A stretch of 64,000 nt of DNA from Bacilli bacterium (GCA_017457045.1 JAFTIF010000003.1:310001-374000); one strand, 5' to 3'; numbered from the stretch's first letter, positions 8,333 to 17,446 are shown. Numbers and translations: made by a program. Notes: generated by a model from the sequence alone, not told the origin.

Positions 8333-9613
8333 AAAATATTCGAATTCAAATTCACAAAGTCTAACAGTATCTCCATTTTTAACTCCGCGTCTTTCAAGTT
8401 CATCATCGATACCCATTTTACGCATTGTTTGAAGTAAATACATTAAACCTTGATCATCACTAATGTTAGTCATACGGAATAGTTTTTCAATTCTATCACC
8501 TTTAATGACCCAAACATTTTGTTCAGGATGATGAATACTAAATCCAGGATCATTTTCTTTATATTCATAAACAACTTTATCCTTATCTAGTTTATCATCA
8601 TCAATTAATGAGAATTCTGGAGTTTCTTTAACAAGTTCGTTAGCTCGATATAATAATTTATCAATACCTTCATGTGTTAAAGCACTAATTGGATAAATTT
8701 CATACTTATCTCCATAAACTTTTTTAAATTCATCTAAGACAAGCCACGCACTTTCATCATCCATCTTATTAGCGGCAATAATCATAGGTCTTTCTAATAA
8801 CTTTAAACCATATTGTTTTAACTCATTATTAATAATTTCAAAATCTTGCATTGGATTTCTTCCATCAACCATAGCCATATCTATAACATGAATTAATACT
8901 CTACATCTTTCAATATGTCTTAGGAATTGAAGTCCTAACCCTTTTCCTTGGTGAGCACCTTCAATAAGTCCTGGTAGGTCTGCCATAACAAATGAATTAC
9001 CATTTCCTACTTCAACAACACCTAAATTAGGTACAATTGTTGTAAAATGGTAGTCAGCAATTTCAGGTTTAGCACTACTTACAACACTTAAAAGTGTTGA
9101 TTTACCAACTGATGGGAAACCTACTAATCCTACATCTGCTAATAACTTTAATTCAATTTTTGCATTAAATTCTTCGCCAGGTTCACCGTTTTCAGCAATT
9201 CGTGGAACTTGGTTAACAGAAGTGGCAAATTTAGCATTACCTCTTCCTCCACGTCCGCCTTTTGCAATTAATTCAGTTTGTCCATGTTTAGTAAAATCTG
9301 CGATGATACGATTTGTTCCTTCTTCGATAACTACTGTACCAACAGGAACTTTAATATAAATATCTTCAGCATATTTACCATACATTTTCTTGCCATGACC
9401 GTTTTCACCATCACCAGCAATTATTTTTTTGCGATATTTAAAATCTATTAATGTAGTAAGACCACTATCAGCAGTAAAGTAGATACTTCCACCTTTACCG
9501 CCATCTCCACCTGATGGTCCACCTCTTTCTACGAATTTTTCTCTATGGAAGGCGATCATTCCATTACCGCCTTTTCCAGCTTTTATATAAACTCGAGCTC
9601 TATCAATGAACAT
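8327..9613 (-). CDS. obgE: GTPase ObgE/CgtA
   Basis: Essential ribosome-associated GTPase. The Gly-rich Obg fold (FIDRARVYIKAGKGGNG, then GGKGG and GGRGGRGNAKF) occupies about residues 1-155. The G domain has GFPSVGKSTLL, DLPGLIEGAHQGKGLG and NKMD. A C-terminal OCT domain with VWVIKGDRIEKLFRMTN is present. The ATG at 9613 is chosen: an in-frame GTG three codons earlier overlaps the AAAGGAG site. Follows rpmA after a terminator; the B. subtilis spo0B gene that precedes obg is absent. Confidence 0.97.
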   Translation of the reverse strand: MFIDRARVYIKAGKGGNGMIAFHREKFVERGGPSGGDGGKGGSIYFTADSGLTTLIDFKYRKKIIAGDGENGHGKKMYGKYAEDIYIKVPVGTVVIEEGTNRIIADFTKHGQTELIAKGGRGGRGNAKFATSVNQVPRIAENGEPGEEFNAKIELKLLADVGLVGFPSVGKSTLLSVVSSAKPEIADYHFTTIVPNLGVVEVGNGNSFVMADLPGLIEGAHQGKGLGLQFLRHIERCRVLIHVIDMAMVDGRNPMQDFEIINNELKQYGLKLLERPMIIAANKMDDESAWLVLDEFKKVYGDKYEIYPISALTHEGIDKLLYRANELVKETPEFSLIDDDKLDKDKVVYEYKENDPGFSIHHPEQNVWVIKGDRIEKLFRMTNISDDQGLMYLLQTMRKMGIDDELERRGVKNGDTVRLCEFEFEYFE

Positions 9614-9639
9614 CGTCTTCACTCCTTTCGAATTTGAAA

Positions 9640-9670
9640 ATAAAACACCAACTTTCTAGAAGCTGGTGTA
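9640..9670 (-). terminator. intrinsic terminator of rpmA
   Basis: ACACCAGCTT pairs with AAGTTGGTGT with one mismatch around a 4-5 base loop, followed by TTTTA on the minus strand, just after the rpmA stop. Confidence 0.7.
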
Positions 9671-9679
9671 TTTAATTAA

Positions 9680-9964
9680 TTAATTTGCTTGTGGATATAC
9701 AGAAACAACTGTATTTGATTTACCACTACGTTCAAATTTAACAATACCGTCTACTAGTGCGAATAGAGTATCATCTCCGCCTCTACCAACATTAGCTCCT
9801 GGATGAATTTTTGTACCACGTTGACGATAAATAATTGAGCCAGCAGTACATAATTGACCGTCACTTAATTTAGCGCCTAATCTTTTTGAGCGTGAGTCAC
9901 GACCGTTTTTAGTAGAACCAACACCTTTTTTAGATGCGAATAGTTGTAAATTTAATTTAATCAT
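9680..9964 (-). CDS. rpmA: 50S ribosomal protein L27 with cleavable N-terminal extension
   Basis: 94 residues. The N-terminus reads [14 protein letters not shown]: the LQLF-ASKKG stretch is the known Firmicute extension that the Prp protease removes before L27 can function near the peptidyl-transferase centre. The body shows the L27 signature [21 protein letters not shown]. Prp itself is encoded immediately upstream, so substrate and protease are co-expressed. An AGGAGGTG site precedes the ATG. Confidence 0.98.
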   Translation of the reverse strand: MIKLNLQLFASKKGVGSTKNGRDSRSKRLGAKLSDGQLCTAGSIIYRQRGTKIHPGANVGRGGDDTLFALVDGIVKFERSGKSNTVVSVYPQAN

Positions 9965-9984
9965 CTGGTTACACCTCCTATAGG

Positions 9985-10287
9985 TTACATTTCAATATGA
10001 ACATTTTTAGGATAACTTTCCTGAATCGATTTAAGTTGAATTAACATAACTTTTACGATTTGCTGCGTTAGTTCATCAGCAGCCACTTCTAATGATAAAT
10101 AGCCATCTTTTATTGAATACTTAGGTGTTACACCTGTAAGTTCAATTATAGAATTTAATCCACCTACCATTATTGCACTTACGCCAGCACACACTATATC
10201 TTTGCCGTATTCGTCATAGTTAGCATGTCCTTTTGTAGTTACACTTTTGATAATTTCGTCTTTCTTTAATACTTTAATCTTAATCAT
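9985..10287 (-). CDS. prp: ribosomal-processing cysteine protease Prp (YsxB)
   Basis: Cleaves the N-terminal extension of L27. The active-site layout is visible: His21 in [11 protein letters not shown] and Cys33 in [10 protein letters not shown], spaced as in the family, with Asp30 between. 100 residues, normal size. Lies between rplU and rpmA, overlapping the rplU stop by one base, the standard Firmicute order. Confidence 0.95.
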   Translation of the reverse strand: MIKIKVLKKDEIIKSVTTKGHANYDEYGKDIVCAGVSAIMVGGLNSIIELTGVTPKYSIKDGYLSLEVAADELTQQIVKVMLIQLKSIQESYPKNVHIEM

Positions 10288-10595
10288 TATGCAACGATTG
10301 AGTTGATTGTTACTTTTGTATATGGTTGACGGTGACCGTTTTTAACTCTTCTGTTATGTTTTGCACGATATTTGAAAACGATAACTTTTTTAGCTTTACC
10401 TTGTTTGTCAATAGTAGCTGTTACTTTAGCACCTTCAACGTAAGGAGCACCTACTACTAATTTTTCTCCGCCAATAAGTAAGACTTTATCAAATGTGACT
10501 TCTTCTCCAGCAGCGCCTTCTAATTTTTCAACGAAAATTGAATCACCTTGTGCTACCTTGATTTGTTTTCCACCTGTTTCGATAATTGCGTACAT
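10287..10595 (-). CDS. rplU: 50S ribosomal protein L21
   Basis: 102 residues beginning [18 protein letters not shown], with the C-terminal signature [24 protein letters not shown]. Two adjacent ATGs exist; I use the second at 10595, which leaves about 9 bases to the AGGAGG site and gives the usual MYAIIETGG start. First gene of the L21-Prp-L27 operon, with a strong promoter and a conserved-position leader upstream. Confidence 0.97.
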   Translation of the reverse strand: MYAIIETGGKQIKVAQGDSIFVEKLEGAAGEEVTFDKVLLIGGEKLVVGAPYVEGAKVTATIDKQGKAKKVIVFKYRAKHNRRVKNGHRQPYTKVTINSIVA

Positions 10596-10598
10596 CAT

Positions 10599-10702
10599 TG
10601 TCCACCTCCTGTAAATATTTGGAATTGAGACTCGCCTTTAAGGTAATCTAATGATTTTAATGACCTTTTCGGAGCGGTTGTGACCTCCATAAGTCGACAA
10701 CG
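10599..10702 (-). ncRNA. putative L21 leader (ribosomal-protein autoregulatory 5' UTR)
   Basis: About 100 bases of transcribed leader between the rplU promoter and start codon, with a GC content clearly above the surrounding intergenic DNA. It contains short complementary blocks such as GGAGGTCACAACC and CGCTCCG. Firmicutes carry the L21 leader element at exactly this place. I did not fold it or match it to the Rfam model. Confidence 0.55.
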
Positions 10703-10707
10703 CAGTA

Positions 10708-10736
10708 ATTTTACCATAGGTAAATACTTATGTCAA
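10708..10736 (-). promoter_or_regulatory. strong sigma-A promoter of the rplU operon
   Basis: TTGACA (10736-10731) and TAAAAT (10713-10708) with a 17-base spacer on the minus strand; start inferred near 10701. Confidence 0.8.
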
Positions 10737-10765
10737 TAAAAATATTTAAAAAATCCATGATAAAA

Positions 10766-11533
10766 TCACTCTTTTTTTCGATGTAAGATATTTTCAATTA
10801 AACATCTCTCATCTAATAACATTATATCATCAAAATAGAAGTTTTCATATGGTAAATATATATCTTTTTTGTTATGTATTTTGATATGATAATCTACTCT
10901 TTTATTCATTCTAAATATAAGGGTTTTGTAATAATCAAATTGATATTTAATAATAAGTTCAATTTGTGAAAAAATTAAAAATGAAATAATCACTAATTGA
11001 GGATCATAAAACGTAAATATTACAAGTAAAATAGTTGTTAAAAATGAAATACTTATTACTATGTAATAACAAACTTTGTAAGTTATAAAAAAACTGAGTA
11101 AATAAAATAATATTTTCGAACCATCTAAAGGCCAAATTGGTAGTAAATTAAAGAAAAAAATCAATTCGTTTATTTCATTTGATTTTAGGTATGAATTAAA
11201 AGATAAAATATCTAATTTTAACATTAATTCTATGATGAAAAATGATAAAAAATAACTACAAGGTCCTGCTATTAAAATTAATATTGCTTTAATTGGATGA
11301 ACTTTATTAAGTGAATCTAAATTCGCAGATAATCCAAAAGGATATACTTCAATTTTTTTAATTTTTAATTTAAATATTTTAGCAAATAAAATATGAAATA
11401 ATTCGTGGATTGAAGCTAATGAAAAATAAATTAAAAGGGGAATAAATCTCCCCGAGATAAACGCAAGTAAATATACAATTATTGTTAATATGTGAATATG
11501 TATTTTAGCTAAATAGTGCCAAAACTTCTTCAT
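10766..11533 (-). CDS. spoIVFB: stage IV sporulation protein FB, intramembrane metalloprotease (pro-sigma-K processing)
   Basis: Site-2-protease (M50) family enzyme of the outer forespore membrane that activates pro-sigma-K. 255 residues with about six hydrophobic segments. The zinc motif HELFH (His43, Glu44, His47) lies in the second segment, and the third ligand is in NLLPIWPLDGSK (Asp137), both intact. No CBS domain is obvious; the C-terminal tail ends RCLIENILHRKKE. Overlaps the upstream spoIVFA gene by 29 bases, so the two are coupled. Implies a processed sigma-K elsewhere in the genome. Confidence 0.92.
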   Translation of the reverse strand: MKKFWHYLAKIHIHILTIIVYLLAFISGRFIPLLIYFSLASIHELFHILFAKIFKLKIKKIEVYPFGLSANLDSLNKVHPIKAILILIAGPCSYFLSFFIIELMLKLDILSFNSYLKSNEINELIFFFNLLPIWPLDGSKILFYLLSFFITYKVCYYIVISISFLTTILLVIFTFYDPQLVIISFLIFSQIELIIKYQFDYYKTLIFRMNKRVDYHIKIHNKKDIYLPYENFYFDDIMLLDERCLIENILHRKKE

Positions 11534-12125
11534 AACTTATCGAAACACTTTCTTTTTTAAAATGGATCTCTATAGGCTCAAAACTGACGCCTATAGTGTT
11601 TTTATCATCTACTCGATCATACTTTTTTACTAAAACATCTTCTAATCCAATATATGTTGCTGAATATCCTAAATCATGCTCAATTATAAGTACTTTTTTG
11701 TTATCAACTTCTCCAACGAAAACTACTGTTCCATCGCCTATTGAAGTTATTTCGTTACTCGTAGATTCATATAAATTATTGCCTAAACTATAATAATATG
11801 ATTCATATGAAACAGGCTTATCGTCTTCTAAAAATTTAAAAATATCAAAATCTAAAATATAATCAGTATATTTGGACATAGTTTGATTAATCTTAGAAAA
11901 AGATACTTCTATTCCAAAATTATCTTTTAGCCATTTCCCATTTTCATCATTTTTCCCATAGATTAAAACAGATAATGCTATACAAACTAATAGACATAAC
12001 GAAGATAAAAATGATAACCCTTTATTTTTATTTTCTTTATAATAGTCTTTATTTGTTTTATATGCTTCATTTTTTAATAAATTATATCTTCTTTTTCTAA
12101 TTCTGTTTTTTGCATCTAAGCCCAT
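11505..12125 (-). CDS. spoIVFA: stage IV sporulation protein FA (SpoIVFB regulator, LytM-like)
   Basis: Anchors and restrains SpoIVFB until a forespore signal arrives. 206 residues: a basic cytoplasmic N-terminus (NRIRKRRYNLLK), one membrane segment near residues 37-55, then an outer domain. The C-terminal 80 residues resemble a degenerate M23/LytM fold (IGDGTVVFVGEVDNKKVLIIEHDLGYSATYIGLED) without a complete HxH zinc site, as in SpoIVFA. Strong AGGAGG site before the ATG. Identification rests on topology and on pairing with spoIVFB and minCD. Confidence 0.85.
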   Translation of the reverse strand: MGLDAKNRIRKRRYNLLKNEAYKTNKDYYKENKNKGLSFLSSLCLLVCIALSVLIYGKNDENGKWLKDNFGIEVSFSKINQTMSKYTDYILDFDIFKFLEDDKPVSYESYYYSLGNNLYESTSNEITSIGDGTVVFVGEVDNKKVLIIEHDLGYSATYIGLEDVLVKKYDRVDDKNTIGVSFEPIEIHFKKESVSISYEEVLALFS

Positions 12126-12144
12126 ATAATAGTCCTCCTATAAT

Positions 12145-12173
12145 AATATATGGGTATATTTAATTAATTATGA
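12145..12173 (-). promoter_or_regulatory. candidate sigma-E promoter of spoIVFA-spoIVFB
   Basis: TCATAAT (12173-12167), 14-base spacer, CATATATT (12152-12145) on the minus strand resembles the sigma-E consensus. In B. subtilis spoIVF is transcribed by sigma-E, separately from minCD. The leader would be about 13 bases. Confidence 0.45.
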
Positions 12174-12183
12174 TAAAAAGGCA

Positions 12184-12960
12184 CTAACCAAATAGTCGTG
12201 CCCATAATCCTTTTTTCTTAAATTTTGCTCTATTCACCTCTTCTCCATTGATTCTTTTTGCGATATTTTCAAAACAATCTTTAGAGTTTGATTTTTTATT
12301 ATCTAATACACTATATCCATGATTTGAAGATGCAACTAATTCATTATCTTCATATACTACTCCTAAAAGAGGAATTGCTAATACTTCTAATGCATCCTCT
12401 ATATCCAAAGATATTTTATCATCAATTAAATTAGGATCTACTCTATTTATAATAAGTTTTACATCTTTAATCGAATTAGAATTTAATATTCCTATTACTT
12501 TATCAGCATCACGTAACGATGAAATATTTAGTGTAGAAACTACTATTGCTTCTTTAGCATTATTTATTGCATTGAAAAATCCTCTTTCTATACCAGCCGG
12601 AGAATCAATAAAAATAAAATCATATACCGAATCTAAAGTATTGATAATTCTTTTTAAATAATCAAAATTAATTTTTTGAACATCGAGATTCTTACATGCA
12701 GGTAAAATACTTAAATTAGGATATTTTTTATCTTTTATCAATGCTTGATCTAATTCACATTTATTTTCAATCACATCTTGTAAATCAAATACTACTCTAT
12801 TTTCTAATCCTAATACAACATCTAAATTCCGTAATCCTAAGTCTGCATCAATTAAACAAACACTATGACCATTTTTAGCCAATGCACAGCCTACATTAGA
12901 AACAATACTAGTTTTACCTACTCCACCTTTGCCGGATGTTACAACGATTATTCGGGCCAT
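12184..12960 (-). CDS. minD: septum-site determining ATPase MinD
   Basis: Membrane-cycling ATPase that positions MinC and blocks polar division. Deviant Walker A GKGGVGKTS (residues 10-18), switch regions LIDADLGLRNLD and FIFIDSPAGIE, and the C-terminal amphipathic membrane helix FKKKGLWARLFG. 258 residues. Its ATG follows directly on the minC stop. In this operon it precedes spoIVFA, as in Bacillus. Confidence 0.97.
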   Translation of the reverse strand: MARIIVVTSGKGGVGKTSIVSNVGCALAKNGHSVCLIDADLGLRNLDVVLGLENRVVFDLQDVIENKCELDQALIKDKKYPNLSILPACKNLDVQKINFDYLKRIINTLDSVYDFIFIDSPAGIERGFFNAINNAKEAIVVSTLNISSLRDADKVIGILNSNSIKDVKLIINRVDPNLIDDKISLDIEDALEVLAIPLLGVVYEDNELVASSNHGYSVLDNKKSNSKDCFENIAKRINGEEVNRAKFKKKGLWARLFG

Positions 12961-13545
12961 TTATTTTAACCTCTCTTTCATATTAGTATCATGAACTTTA
13001 ATTAATCCATTTTCATAAGTAAGTGTATTTCCGTACAATTTATCAATAAATAATGGTTCTGAATCATAAATTTGGATCAAACATTTATTATATTCACTTG
13101 CCACTATCATTGATTTCTTATTTTTTGCAATAACTTTACCTTTAATTTTTCCAACTACATATAAATTTTCAGCACAATATATAGTAGCTCCTGGATTAAT
13201 ATCCCCCATAATCATAATTGAATTATCAAAGTATTTTATTTGTCCACCACGTATTATTCCTTCATAGATTTCTGTATCATTTAAATCGTTATTTTTGAAA
13301 TCGATTCCATCTATCAATACGATTTCTTCTTTCATAATTACATCAAAAATTTCTAATAATTCAGATGGTTTTGTCTTTCTATGTCCTAAATCTAGTTTAA
13401 TTTTTTTTGGAGCTTCAGCTTTATTTTTCTTAAATACTCTTAATCTTTCTTGAATGGTATCTATTAATACTTGAAACTCAACTTCTTCATTTAATGACAT
13501 AATAACTTCATCATTCTCGCAACGAATTGTTACAATTTCATTCAT
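12961..13545 (-). CDS. minC: septum-site determining protein MinC
   Basis: Inhibitor of FtsZ polymerisation recruited by MinD. 194 residues. The N-terminal part (residues 1-80) is divergent. The C-terminal beta-helix domain carries IIRGGQIKYFDNSIMIMGDINPGATI, matching the GG-V...GDVNPGAE-type core of MinC. Located in front of minD. The mreBCD genes that stand between radC and minC in B. subtilis are absent here. Confidence 0.9.
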   Translation of the reverse strand: MNEIVTIRCENDEVIMSLNEEVEFQVLIDTIQERLRVFKKNKAEAPKKIKLDLGHRKTKPSELLEIFDVIMKEEIVLIDGIDFKNNDLNDTEIYEGIIRGGQIKYFDNSIMIMGDINPGATIYCAENLYVVGKIKGKVIAKNKKSMIVASEYNKCLIQIYDSEPLFIDKLYGNTLTYENGLIKVHDTNMKERLK

Positions 13546-13610
13546 AATTTATTCCTCCATGAGTTAAAGTATATTAACTACAAATGTCGAAATCACAAAT
13601 ATTATGAAAA

Positions 13611-14282
13611 TTAAATTATATTATTTGATTTTAATGAATAAAAATTGCCTTTTCCAATTATTATATGGTCAATTATTGATATTCCTATTTGTCTACCAAT
13701 CATTGATAATTCGATTGTAGTAGCTATATCTGCTTCACTAGGAGTAGGATCTCCAGATGGATGATTATGTACAATGATTATTCCTGCAGCATTAACCTTG
13801 ATAGCCTCTCTAAATATATCTCTAGGATGAATTAAATGTACATTTAAACCACCTTTATATATCTGTTTGTAACAAATCACCTTTCTTTTTACATTAACAA
13901 AAATGCAATAATTTACTTCTTGATCATAATCTCTAACTATTGGTTCGAATAAATAAAATACACTATCAGGATTTTCTATTTTATCTAAATAAACTTGTTT
14001 ATAGTTAATCCTTTTAGCAAGCTCTACACATGCAAGTAAAGTAAGAGATTTAGATTTTTTCATTCCTTTAATCTTTGATAATAGCTCATAACTTGTTTTG
14101 GCTAGGTTTTCCACCCCTCCTATGGTATTTAATACTTCAATCGATAAATCAATCACCGACTGATTTTTATTACCACATCGAAGTAAAACAGCTAATAATT
14201 CGGCATTTGATAATGAGTCAATTCCATGAGACAAAGCTTTTTCACGGGGAAGTTCAGTTACTGGATATTCTTTTAGCCCCAT
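13611..14282 (-). CDS. radC: RadC-family JAB1/MPN protein
   Basis: Named DNA-repair protein RadC, though the true role is unsettled. N-terminal UPF0758 helix-hairpin-helix region (PREKALSHGIDSLSNAELLAVLLRCG, then KIKGMKKSKSLTLLACVELAKR). C-terminal MPN metal motif HNHPSGDPTPSEAD near residue 170 plus upstream Glu. 223 residues, complete. Start overlaps the end of the 76-residue membrane-protein gene by 10 bases, so it is probably translationally coupled to it. Confidence 0.95.
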   Translation of the reverse strand: MGLKEYPVTELPREKALSHGIDSLSNAELLAVLLRCGNKNQSVIDLSIEVLNTIGGVENLAKTSYELLSKIKGMKKSKSLTLLACVELAKRINYKQVYLDKIENPDSVFYLFEPIVRDYDQEVNYCIFVNVKRKVICYKQIYKGGLNVHLIHPRDIFREAIKVNAAGIIIVHNHPSGDPTPSEADIATTIELSMIGRQIGISIIDHIIIGKGNFYSLKSNNII

Positions 14283-14503
14283 TTTTTAGTACCATTTAGT
14301 AAAAAATTCATAATAGTACTCCATTCAAAAGAAAATCCTCCAGGGAAACTTGCTTTACCACTATCTGAAGTAAAAAACTTCCAAACAAAAACTGATAAAA
14401 TAGCAATCGAAAGAACAGCACATACTAAACCAATTGTAATAACTTCTCCACCTTTTACATTCATTCCTTCTTCATAACTTACATCTCTAATTTCTGGTTT
14501 CAT
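14273..14503 (-). CDS. small single-span membrane protein, unknown
   Basis: 76 residues, not recognised. An acidic N-terminus ends in NVKGGEV at residues 15-21, followed by one hydrophobic segment (about residues 22-43) and a tail containing SFPGGFSFEW. The KGG before the hydrophobic stretch looks like a double-glycine leader, but no exporter or maturation gene is adjacent. A strong AGGAGG site and tight overlap with radC argue it is real. It lies where comC/spoIIB/maf sit in Bacillus; no similarity to those is apparent. Confidence 0.65.
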   Translation of the reverse strand: MKPEIRDVSYEEGMNVKGGEVITIGLVCAVLSIAILSVFVWKFFTSDSGKASFPGGFSFEWSTIMNFLLNGTKKWG

Positions 14504-14540
14504 ATTATTATCCTCCTATTAATATATAAACCAAGAAAAA

Positions 14541-14566
14541 GAAAAACTCCTAAATATTTAGGAGTC
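14541..14566 (-). terminator. intrinsic terminator of valS
   Basis: Long hairpin ACTCCTAAAT / ATTTAGGAGT followed by TTTTTC on the minus strand, 10 bases after the valS stop. Confidence 0.85.
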
Positions 14567-14575
14567 TTTTTAAAT

Positions 14576-17209
14576 TTATTTCATTTCTTCAAGTCTAGTT
14601 TTTGTAATTTGTAACTTATTTGTATAATCTTGAAGTTTGGCTCTTTCTTGAGCAATTTTTGCTTCAGGAGCTTTTGAAACAAAGTTAGGATTATTTAACA
14701 TGTTGTTGCATCTTTTAATTTCGTTTTCTAATTTAACAATTTCTTGTTCTAAACGTTTAATTTCTTCTTCAAAATTAATTAATCCTTTTAAAGGTACAAA
14801 GACTGTAATATTTGAAAGAACAAATGTTTTACCCTTTTCATTAATATCTGCTTCTTTAACAATATTAATACTTTGTGCGAAACAGAATCTTTCTAAATAA
14901 CGCTTATTCTCGATAACCTTTTCTCTTAATTCGTCATTTTCGATAATTAATTGTAACTCAATAGGTTTGCTTGGAGCGATATTTTCTTCACTTCTCATAG
15001 TACGAATTGTAGTAATAATATCACTAATGCCATTTACGCATCTATCGTCATAGTTATCTTCGAATGCTTTATTAACTGTAGGCCAAGAAGAAGTAGTAAT
15101 AGTAATTTCTTTATCACCATGTAAAGTTTGATATATTTCTTCACTTACAAATGGCATATATGGATGAATTAATTTAACAATACATTCTAAGCAATAGAAT
15201 AATGTGTTTTGTGTTGCTTTTTTAGCATTTAAATCAGAACCATTTAAGCTTAGTTTTGCCATTTCAACATACCATGAGCAGAAATCATCCCATATAAAGC
15301 GATATAATTCACTTCCTGCGACAACAAATTCATATTTATCCATAGATTCATCAATAATCTTGATAGCTTTATTTAATCTATTTAAGATCCATCTATCATA
15401 GATACCTAATGAATCTACATCAATTCCTTCATATTTGAAATCTTCACCTAAATTCATCATTGTAAATCTAGCACTATTCCAGATTTTATTAATGAAGTTC
15501 CAAGAAGAATTAACTTTTTCTTCGCTATATCTTAAATCTAAACCAGGTGCGCTATTAGTAGTTAAGAAGAATCTTAATGCATCTGCTCCATATTGAGCGA
15601 TTACATCCATAGGATCGACACCATTTCCTAATGATTTAGACATCTTTCTACCTTGTGAGTCACGAATTAAACCATGCAATAATACTTGTTTAAATGGTTT
15701 TTGTTTTGTAAATTCTAATGATTGGAAAATCATTCTTGAAACCCAGAAGAAAATAATATCATATCCTGTAACTAATACATCAGTTGGGAAATATCTTTCT
15801 AAGTCTTCTGTTTTTTCAGGCCAACCTAATGTTGAAAATGGCCATAAACCACTTGAGAACCATGTATCTAATACGTCAGTATCTTGTTCATAGTTTTCGA
15901 TATCACTAGGTGGTAATTCATCAACATATACTTCACCAGTTTCTTTATGATACCATGCAGGAATTCTATGACCCCACCAAAGTTGTCTAGAAATACACCA
16001 GTCTTGAATGCCATTCATCCAGTTAGTAAATGTTTTTTCGAATCTTTCAGGAACAAATTCGATTTTATCATCTGTTTTTTGGAAATCTAATGATGCATTA
16101 GCTAAAGGTTCCATTTTAACAAACCATTGTTTAGATAAATATGGTTCAACAATCGCATCACTTCTTTCAGAGTGACCAACTTGGTTAACATGTTTTTCTT
16201 TTTTAACAAATAAACCTTGTTCTTCTAGATCTTTTAATAATGCTTCACGACAAACAAATCTATCCATATCTTTATATTTATGAGCTAGTTCATTCATTGT
16301 GCCATCTGGATTCATACAAACAGGTTTAGGGAAACCATATTTTTCACCAATAATAAAGTCATTAGGGTCATGTGCAGGAGTACACTTCATAGCACCTGTA
16401 CCAAATTCAATATCAATATAATCATCAGTAATAATAGGTAATAATTCACCATTTGCAGGATTATATACTTTTTTACCAACAAAATCTTTAAATCTTTCAT
16501 CTTCAGGGTGAACTACAACACAAACATCACCAAACATTGTTTCAGGACGTGTTGTTGCAACCAATAAGAATTTTTCTGGTTCATTTTCTACAACATATTT
16601 GAAATAATACATATAAGATTCACTTTCTTTATATACTACTTCAATGTTTGATAATGCTGTTTTTTGAACTGGATCCCAGTTAATAATTCTTTCTCCACGA
16701 TAAATTAACCCTTTTTTATATAAAGAGACAAATACTTTTCTAACTGCAGCATTTAATCCTTCATCAAGAGTAAATCTTTCTTTAGTATAGTCAACTGATG
16801 CACCTAATTTTGCCCATTGAGCACGGATAAATTCAGCATATTCTTTTTTCCAAGCCCATGTTACTTCCAAGAATTTTTCTCTTCCTAAATCATATCTAGA
16901 AATACCTTGTTCACGAAGTTTTTGTTCTACCTTAGCTTGAGTTGCGATACCAGCATGGTCCATACCTGGAAGCCATAAAACATCGTAACCTTTCATTCTT
17001 TTATATCTAACGATCATATCTTGTAATGTAACATCCCATGCGTGTCCTAAATGTAATTTACCTGTTACATTTGGAGGCGGAATTACAATACAAAATGGAG
17101 TCTTGCTCTTATCTTTTCCACATTCAAAATATCCTTTTTCAATCCAGTGTTGGTATTTACCTTCTTCTACCTTTCCACTTTCGTATCTTGGGGCTAATTC
17201 AATTTTCAT
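14576..17209 (-). CDS. valS: valyl-tRNA synthetase
   Basis: Class I synthetase charging tRNA-Val. 877 residues. HIGH-type motif PPPNVTGKLHLGHAWD near residue 45, editing domain with TTRPETMFGDV, KMSKS motif GRKMSKSLGNGVDP near residue 525, and the C-terminal coiled coil (EEEIKRLEQEIVKLENEIKR) that distinguishes ValRS from IleRS. Preceded by a T-box leader, so expressed when tRNA-Val is uncharged. Confidence 0.98.
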   Translation of the reverse strand: MKIELAPRYESGKVEEGKYQHWIEKGYFECGKDKSKTPFCIVIPPPNVTGKLHLGHAWDVTLQDMIVRYKRMKGYDVLWLPGMDHAGIATQAKVEQKLREQGISRYDLGREKFLEVTWAWKKEYAEFIRAQWAKLGASVDYTKERFTLDEGLNAAVRKVFVSLYKKGLIYRGERIINWDPVQKTALSNIEVVYKESESYMYYFKYVVENEPEKFLLVATTRPETMFGDVCVVVHPEDERFKDFVGKKVYNPANGELLPIITDDYIDIEFGTGAMKCTPAHDPNDFIIGEKYGFPKPVCMNPDGTMNELAHKYKDMDRFVCREALLKDLEEQGLFVKKEKHVNQVGHSERSDAIVEPYLSKQWFVKMEPLANASLDFQKTDDKIEFVPERFEKTFTNWMNGIQDWCISRQLWWGHRIPAWYHKETGEVYVDELPPSDIENYEQDTDVLDTWFSSGLWPFSTLGWPEKTEDLERYFPTDVLVTGYDIIFFWVSRMIFQSLEFTKQKPFKQVLLHGLIRDSQGRKMSKSLGNGVDPMDVIAQYGADALRFFLTTNSAPGLDLRYSEEKVNSSWNFINKIWNSARFTMMNLGEDFKYEGIDVDSLGIYDRWILNRLNKAIKIIDESMDKYEFVVAGSELYRFIWDDFCSWYVEMAKLSLNGSDLNAKKATQNTLFYCLECIVKLIHPYMPFVSEEIYQTLHGDKEITITTSSWPTVNKAFEDNYDDRCVNGISDIITTIRTMRSEENIAPSKPIELQLIIENDELREKVIENKRYLERFCFAQSINIVKEADINEKGKTFVLSNITVFVPLKGLINFEEEIKRLEQEIVKLENEIKRCNNMLNNPNFVSKAPEAKIAQERAKLQDYTNKLQITKTRLEEMK

Positions 17210-17228
17210 AAATATTCCTCCTTTAAAA

Positions 17229-17446
17229 TATAAAAAACGCCCTACAAAAGGACGTTTATACGCGGTACCACCTTTATTTATATAGATAATCTATATACAC
17301 TCATATCTTTAACGCAGACATACGTTTATACTACTTAATTTCATAATAAATGCTCATAGACGACCTTCCAAAAGTTTAATATTGCTTTACACCAACCAGC
17401 AACTCTCTATAAAGTAAATACTTTTGTACTCCTTCTAATCAACGCA
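17229..17446 (-). promoter_or_regulatory. T-box riboswitch upstream of valS
   Basis: On the minus strand the leader contains the conserved T-box sequence AAAGGTGGTACCGCG (17275-17261). A terminator hairpin AAACGTCC / GGGCGTTT with a T-run ends near 17232. The GGTGTAAAGC-type stem I features lie 5'. It senses uncharged tRNA; valine is inferred from the gene controlled. This fills the gap between valS and the next gene. Confidence 0.93.
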
